A stretch of DNA of 64,000 nt from Dyella_A sp049445995. GTDB taxonomy: Bacteria > Pseudomonadota > Gammaproteobacteria > Xanthomonadales > Rhodanobacteraceae. Where the stretch lies: assembly GCF_049445995.1 (NCBI RefSeq), contig NZ_JBMSDZ010000015.1, forward strand, positions 1-64,000. Direction: 5' to 3'. The notes beneath the pieces are model-generated. The model had not been told where the DNA came from. It searched no databases and saw only the letters and a list, made by a program, of their open reading frames with translations. Shown in pieces: positions 60,089-64,000 of this stretch. A program made the position numbers and the translations under genes. The first letter of the stretch is position 1. Each line of letters begins with the position of its first letter.

Positions 60089-60868
60089 TCAGCCGCGCAG
60101 CGAGTGCACCAGCATGTAGATCGCCACCGCGATGATCATCCCGGCGAAGATCGCGTTGAGCGCGCCGCGGGTCTTGGCCAGCTTCCTGGCACCGAGCGCG
60201 CCCAGCCAGCCGCCGGCCACGCCGCCGCCGATGAAGGCGGCGGCGACCGGCCAGTCGATCAGGCCGGAGAACGCGTAGTTGGCGGCGGCGGTGAGACCGA
60301 ACGCGCCCACCGCGAACAACGAGCTGCCGATGGCGTGGATGATCTCCATGCCGCTGGCCAGCATCAACCCCGGCACGACCAGGAAACCGCCGCCGATGCC
60401 GAAGAAGCCCGACAGCGCGCCGGCACCCAGCCCCACGCCGGCCAGGCGCGGGTTGGCGTGCGGCAGCGGGTAGCGGTCCGGGCCGCCGCCGCGGCGGCCG
60501 CGCAGCATCAGCCCCGCCACCACGAGCATCAGGACCGCGAACAGTACCAGCAGCCGCTGGCCGTTCACCGCCTTGCCGATGGTCGAGCCGATGAAGGCGC
60601 CGACCACGCCGGTGGCGGCGAAGATGAAGGCCGCCTTCCAGCGCACGTGGCCGGCGCGCGCGTGCGGAATCAGGTTGGCGAACGCGTTGAGCGACACCGC
60701 CAGCGCGCTGGTGCCGATCGCCAGGTGCGGATCGCGCACGCCGACCACGTAAAGCAGCAGCGGCACGGCCAGGATCGAGCCGCCGCCGCCGATCAGCGCC
60801 AGCGAGAAACCGACGGCCGAGCCGCAGGCGATCGCCAGCAGGGCCTGCATCAGGTCGAAGGTGGGCAT
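60089..60868 (-). CDS. TauE/SafE family sulfite/anion exporter
   Basis: A 259-residue membrane protein with about eight helices. Its halves share the family's LIGGGGSILAVPLLLY and FFGIGGGFLVVPGLML glycine-rich motifs. TauE/SafE proteins are thought to export sulfite, sulfoacetate or related anions. As the last gene of the persulfide operon, export of sulfite made by the dioxygenase is a reasonable role. It lies 16 bases after the BigR-type regulator. Confidence 0.9.
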   Translation of the reverse strand: MPTFDLMQALLAIACGSAVGFSLALIGGGGSILAVPLLLYVVGVRDPHLAIGTSALAVSLNAFANLIPHARAGHVRWKAAFIFAATGVVGAFIGSTIGKAVNGQRLLVLFAVLMLVVAGLMLRGRRGGGPDRYPLPHANPRLAGVGLGAGALSGFFGIGGGFLVVPGLMLASGMEIIHAIGSSLFAVGAFGLTAAANYAFSGLIDWPVAAAFIGGGVAGGWLGALGARKLAKTRGALNAIFAGMIIAVAIYMLVHSLRG

Positions 60869-60884
60869 GGCGCGGTTCTCGCGG

Positions 60885-61226
60885 TCAGTCGTGGCAGAAC
60901 TGGTCGAACAGGGTCTGCATCAGCGCCTGCACACGTTCGTCGCTGATGTGGTAGTAGATCGACTGGGCCTTGCGCCGGCCGCTCACCACGCCGTCGCGGC
61001 GCAGCAGCGAGAGATGCTGCGAGACCACGCTCTGCGCCAGCCCCAGCGCCTGCGCCAGCTCGCCCACCGAGCGCTCGCCCGCAATCAGCTGGCACAGCAG
61101 CATCAGCCGGTTGTGGCTGGCCATCGCCTTGAGCACGGCGATCGCCTCGTCGGCGCGCGCGTGCAGGCGCTCGATCGGGGGTGCCGCGTGCGACGCGGCG
61201 AGGCTGGTCGGGCGGCCGGGCATCAT
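60885..61226 (-). CDS. bigR: BigR/SqrR-type persulfide-sensing ArsR repressor
   Basis: A 113-residue winged-helix protein of the ArsR family (LGLAQSVVSQHLSLLRRDGVV as recognition helix region). It has exactly two cysteines, C45 and C111, 66 residues apart. This is the same spacing as the reactive pair of BigR (42/108) and SqrR (41/107), which form a disulfide or polysulfide bridge and release DNA. Its ATG overlaps the stop of the DUF442 gene (ATGA). The probable target is the ATTC-N8-GAAT site at 63459-63474. Confidence 0.88.
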   Translation of the reverse strand: MMPGRPTSLAASHAAPPIERLHARADEAIAVLKAMASHNRLMLLCQLIAGERSVGELAQALGLAQSVVSQHLSLLRRDGVVSGRRKAQSIYYHISDERVQALMQTLFDQFCHD

Positions 61227-61651
61227 GGCCGCCTGAACGCATGCAGGCGCGATGCGAATGTGGTGAGGTCGTAGCCGGCCGACGCGGCGCGCGCCAGGAT
61301 CGCCTGGTCGTCCAGCGACGCTGTGGCCTGCAGCGCCCACAGCATGGTCGAGCGGGTGCCGGTGCGGCAGAACGCCAGTATCGGCGCCGGCAGCTCGGCG
61401 AGCGCCTGTGCGAAAGCCCGCGCCTGCGCGTCCTGCACCTGGCCCGATACCACCGGGATGTGGCGATACGCGAGGCCGCCCGCACGGGCGGCCTGGGCCA
61501 GTGCGCGGCTGGCGGGCTGGTCGGGTTCCTCGTCGTCGGGGCGGTTGTTGATCACGCTGCGGTAGCCCTGCGCGGCCAGCGTGGCGAGGTCGGCCTCGCT
61601 GATCTGCGGGGCCACGCTGAGCGTGTCGGTGAGGCGCTTGATGGAGGTCAT
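61223..61651 (-). CDS. DUF442/TIGR01244 phosphatase-like sulfur protein
   Basis: A 142-residue protein with a protein-tyrosine-phosphatase-like fold and active-site loop FCRTGTRS (C95). In Blh proteins of Xylella and Agrobacterium this domain is fused to the metallo-beta-lactamase encoded just upstream here. It is thought to handle sulfane sulfur, as rhodaneses do. The ATG at 61651 is used; a TTG six bases upstream is possible. Confidence 0.87.
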   Translation of the reverse strand: MTSIKRLTDTLSVAPQISEADLATLAAQGYRSVINNRPDDEEPDQPASRALAQAARAGGLAYRHIPVVSGQVQDAQARAFAQALAELPAPILAFCRTGTRSTMLWALQATASLDDQAILARAASAGYDLTTFASRLHAFRRP

Positions 61652-61696
61652 GGTCAATTCCTCGCGGGAAGCAGGTACGGCGCGGAGCGAGTGGAA

Positions 61697-62563
61697 TCAG
61701 AGCGCGTCGAGCGGGATCTTCAGATAGCTCACGCCGTTGGCCTCCGGCGGCGGCTTGTGGCCGGCGCGCATGTTGATCTGCACCGAGGGCAGGATCAGCC
61801 TGGGCATCGCCAGCGTGGCGTCGCGCGCGGTGCGCATGGCCACGAAGTCCGCCTCGGTGACGCCGTCGCGCACGTGCAGGTTGCCGCGCTTCTCTTCGCC
61901 CACGGTGGTTTGGCAGACGTATTCGTCGCGATCCGGTGCCTTGTAGTCGTGGCACAGGAAGATGCGGGTGGACTCCGGCAGCGCGTAGATCTTCTGGATC
62001 GAGCGGTACAGCGTGGCCGCGTCGCCGCCGGGGAAGTCGCAGCGGGCGGTGCCGTAGTCGGGCATGAACAGCGTGTCGCCGACGAACGCCGCATCGCCGA
62101 TCACGTGGGTCATGCACGCCGGCGTGTGGCCGGGCGTGTGGATCGCCACCGCCTCGATGTTGCCCACGCGGTAGTGCTCGCCGTCGCTGAACAGGTGGTC
62201 GAACTGGCTGCCGTCGCGGGCGAATTCACTGCCTGCGTTGAACAGCTTGCCGAAGGTGTGCTGCACGGTGCGGATGTGCTCGCCGATGCCCAGCCTGCCG
62301 CCCAGTTGCTGCTGGATATACGGCGCGGCGGAAAGGTGGTCGGCATGCACGTGGGTGTCGATCACCCAGTCCACGCCGAGGCCGTGCCCGCGCACCCAGG
62401 CGACGATGGCGTCGGCCGAATCGTGGCGGGTGCGGCCGGAAGCGGGGTCGTAGTCGAGCACGCTGTCGAGCACCGCCGCGCGCCCGGTGGCCGGGTCGGC
62501 GACGACGTAGCTGAAGGTGTTGCTGGGCTCGTCGAAGAATGCTTTGACCTGGGGCTGTTGCAT
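61697..62563 (-). CDS. Metallo-beta-lactamase fold persulfide dioxygenase-like protein (Blh)
   Basis: A 288-residue MBL-fold protein with the metal motif THVHADH (70-76), H146 in TPGHTPAC and D163 in VGDTLFM. It resembles the Blh/ETHE1 group, which oxidises persulfides (for example glutathione persulfide) to sulfite. It lies in the operon with YeeE-type transporters, the DUF442 protein and the BigR-type sensor. Cytoplasmic: no signal peptide is seen. Confidence 0.88.
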   Translation of the reverse strand: MQQPQVKAFFDEPSNTFSYVVADPATGRAAVLDSVLDYDPASGRTRHDSADAIVAWVRGHGLGVDWVIDTHVHADHLSAAPYIQQQLGGRLGIGEHIRTVQHTFGKLFNAGSEFARDGSQFDHLFSDGEHYRVGNIEAVAIHTPGHTPACMTHVIGDAAFVGDTLFMPDYGTARCDFPGGDAATLYRSIQKIYALPESTRIFLCHDYKAPDRDEYVCQTTVGEEKRGNLHVRDGVTEADFVAMRTARDATLAMPRLILPSVQINMRAGHKPPPEANGVSYLKIPLDAL

Positions 62564-62600
62564 CGTGATCTCCTTCGCTTGTTCGCTTGAGGGCGCGCGT

Positions 62601-63017
62601 TCAGCCGCGCGCCGCGGGAATCCTGGCCGCCAGCCACCAGCCGGCGAGCATCGTGGCGATCAGCACGCCCAGCGCAGGCGTGGCGGCCGACAGCGAGGCC
62701 AGCGCCGGACCCGGGCAGTAGCCGGCGATGCCCCAGCCGATGCCGAACAGCGCCGCGCCGCCAACCAGTCGCGCGTCGAAGGTGCGCGCCGCGGGCAGCT
62801 GGAAGCTCGGCTCGAACAGCGGCCGGCCGCGGCGGAACACCAGCCGGTAGCCGATCGCGGTGGTCAGCACGGCGCCGCCCATCACGAAGATCAGGCGCGG
62901 ATTCCAGGCGCCGAACAGATCGAGGAAGCCCAGCACCACGGCCGGCTGGGTCATGCCGCCCAGGCTCAGGCCGAGGCCGAACACCAGACCGGCCACGAGG
63001 GCGATGGCGATTTTCAT
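62601..63017 (-). CDS. YeeE/YedE family membrane protein (second half)
   Basis: A 138-residue membrane protein starting MKIAIALVAGLVFGLGLSLG, with about four helices and the family motif GIAGYCPGPALASL. It forms a pair with the gene upstream; together they resemble split versions of the thiosulfate transporter TsuA (PmpA/PmpB). The Cys in GYCPGP probably contacts the sulfur substrate. It starts two bases after the stop of its partner. Confidence 0.88.
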   Translation of the reverse strand: MKIAIALVAGLVFGLGLSLGGMTQPAVVLGFLDLFGAWNPRLIFVMGGAVLTTAIGYRLVFRRGRPLFEPSFQLPAARTFDARLVGGAALFGIGWGIAGYCPGPALASLSAATPALGVLIATMLAGWWLAARIPAARG

Positions 63018-63019
63018 GG

Positions 63020-63442
63020 TCAGGCCACTCCGAGCAGGTGACGCAGGACAAATACCGTGGCGATACCGAACGCCATGAACACGCCGGTGGCCAGCAGTGA
63101 ACGCGGCGACAGGCAGGCGATGCCGCACACACCGTGACCGCTGGTGCAACCGCTGCCCAGCCGCGTACCCACGCCCACCAGCAGGCCGGCCAGCGCCATC
63201 AGCGGCAGGCTCACCTGCGGCGCGCCGATGCCGTTGTCCTGGCCGAACAGGCTCAGCAGCAGCGGCCCGGCGATCAGGCCGATGACAAAGGCCACGCGCC
63301 AGCCGCGGTCGCCGCGATGGCCGATGAACACGCCGCTGGCGATGCCGCTGATGCCGGTGATCCGGCCCAGGCCGGCCATCAGCAGCGCCGCGGCGCCACC
63401 GATCAGGACGCCGCCGAGCAGGGACGAGAGGTAGTGATGCAT
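63020..63442 (-). CDS. YeeE/YedE family membrane protein (first half)
   Basis: A 140-residue membrane protein, MHHYLSSLLGGVLIGGAAAL onward, with about four helices and the Cys motif RLGSGCTSGHGVCGIACL. In YeeE proteins the GCTSGHG cysteine is essential for thiosulfate uptake. It is the first gene of the persulfide operon and lies directly downstream of the ATTC-N8-GAAT operator. Confidence 0.88.
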   Translation of the reverse strand: MHHYLSSLLGGVLIGGAAALLMAGLGRITGISGIASGVFIGHRGDRGWRVAFVIGLIAGPLLLSLFGQDNGIGAPQVSLPLMALAGLLVGVGTRLGSGCTSGHGVCGIACLSPRSLLATGVFMAFGIATVFVLRHLLGVA

Positions 63443-63458
63443 GGTGTCCGGTTCATAT

Positions 63459-63474
63459 ATTCAAAGATGCGAAT
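63459..63474. promoter_or_regulatory. BigR/SqrR-type operator
   Basis: ATTC-AAAGATGC-GAAT, part of a longer inverted repeat (ATATATTC at 63455-63462 and GAATATAT at 63471-63478), lies 17 bases upstream of the first operon gene. It matches the ATTC-N8-GAAT pattern I recall for SqrR. An AT-rich promoter must overlap it, so repressor binding would block the operon. Confidence 0.8.
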
Positions 63475-63555
63475 ATATTAGATGGCACCATCTCCGACGC
63501 AAGCCCCACGCGACGCAAGCCCCGCCTGGCGCATCGGCGAATCTGCCCAGCCGGC

Positions 63556-64000
63556 TCAGCGCGGGCCGAAGATCGCCTTCAGCTGCGCGTTCGGCAGCAT
63601 GCCGGCGGCCATGTGGATGCTGCCGTCGGCGTCGCGGTACACCGTGGCCGGCGTGCCCTGCACGCCGAGCTTGTCCATCAGTTCGCCGTTGGCCACCAGC
63701 GCCGCCTCGACCGTGGGCGCCAGCGTCTTGGCCGGCGCCACGGTGCTGCGGCCGAAGCTCTGTTCGTGCTGGCGCAGGGCGGCCAGCGGATCGGCCGCGC
63801 CCAGGATCGCCGCGGCCCGATACGGGCTGGTCGGCGAGATCACCGCCACCAGGATGTGCCGCACCTGCACGTCGCCGCCGGCCAGCAGCGGCTGGGTGGC
63901 GGCCCACAGCTTGTGGCAGTACGGGCACTCGGTGTCGGTGAACACGTAGACGATGCGGCGCGGGTGGCTGGCGCCCTCGGCGATGTAGCGCGTCCTGCCG
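63556..64000 (-). CDS. dsbG: DsbG/DsbC-like thiol:disulfide interchange protein (5' end outside window)
   Basis: The last 147 residues of a periplasmic disulfide isomerase-like protein are visible, from RTRYIAEGASHPRRIVYVFT onward. The thioredoxin active site is CPYC in FTDTECPYCHKLW. The cis-Pro segment is GTPATVYRDADG, followed by a C-terminal MLPNAQLKAIFGP. The frame is open to the window edge, so the start, signal peptide and dimerisation domain are not seen. TECPYCH and the tail resemble DsbG more than DsbC. Confidence 0.85.
   Translation of the reverse strand, partial: GRTRYIAEGASHPRRIVYVFTDTECPYCHKLWAATQPLLAGGDVQVRHILVAVISPTSPYRAAAILGAADPLAALRQHEQSFGRSTVAPAKTLAPTVEAALVANGELMDKLGVQGTPATVYRDADGSIHMAAGMLPNAQLKAIFGPR

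Noticed and set aside
1..64000. tRNA or rRNA genes
   Set aside because: I looked for T-loop motifs (GGTTCGAATCC type) and for conserved rRNA segments and saw none. A tRNAscan run would settle it.

Overview
This 64 kb window comes from the replication-origin region of a high-GC gammaproteobacterial chromosome. Gene content and protein sequences point to the Xanthomonadales, most likely the Rhodanobacteraceae (Rhodanobacter, Dyella, Frateuria, Luteibacter type). The reasons are the gyrB-recF-dnaN-dnaA / rpmH-rnpA-yidC-mnmE block, an algZ-algR-hemC block, a TonB-receptor carbohydrate locus with a tryptophan-halogenase-like gene, and several families of paired intergenic hairpin repeats. The genus is inferred from the sequence alone.

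Layout. (1) 0-11 kb, origin: the end of an IS21-like element, then gyrB, recF, dnaN and dnaA on the minus strand, and rpmH, rnpA, yidC and mnmE on the plus strand. DnaA boxes lie on both sides of dnaA, and two perfect parS sites lie inside recF. (2) 11-20 kb, housekeeping: ribokinase, a GST, hslV-hslU, a GT9 glycosyltransferase, and the conserved lptM-dapF-DUF484-xerC block. (3) 20-25 kb: a GNAT acetyltransferase divergent from a RimK-like ATP-grasp ligase, then a decayed stretch holding a broken GGDEF-EAL gene and a broken lipocalin, then aroE and a gamma-carbonic anhydrase. (4) 26-31 kb: oligopeptidase A, exonuclease III, a UPF0149 protein and a pirin.

(5) 30.9-42.0 kb: one nine-gene minus-strand operon for uptake and use of a glucan or oligosaccharide. 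Its order is lacI, TonB-dependent receptor, flavin-dependent halogenase homologue, secreted glycoside hydrolase (PF10091/GH144-like), sugar-binding protein, two ABC permeases, a small membrane protein and gluconokinase. The last five junctions are overlapping or nearly overlapping start/stop codons. No transporter ATPase is encoded. (6) 42-46 kb: a large imperfect palindrome, a short SPFH protein, and rsmG-parA-parB.

(7) 45.7-59 kb: a GT2 glycosyltransferase, a DUF488 protein, a patatin, an SLC13/TrkA-C transporter, a WYL regulator, a DUF481 outer-membrane protein, hemC-algR-algZ, an esterase and a secreted S9 peptidase. (8) 59-60 kb: a two-gene toxin-antitoxin-like module whose promoter is overlapped by a perfect palindrome. 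(9) 60-63.5 kb: a sulfide/persulfide operon (two YeeE/YedE halves, a metallo-beta-lactamase dioxygenase-like protein, a DUF442 protein, a BigR/SqrR-type sensor and TauE). An ATTC-N8-GAAT operator stands in front of its first gene. (10) The window ends inside a DsbG-like thiol-disulfide protein.

No tRNA, rRNA or CRISPR array was seen. Apart from two pseudogenes, the recognised genes look intact.
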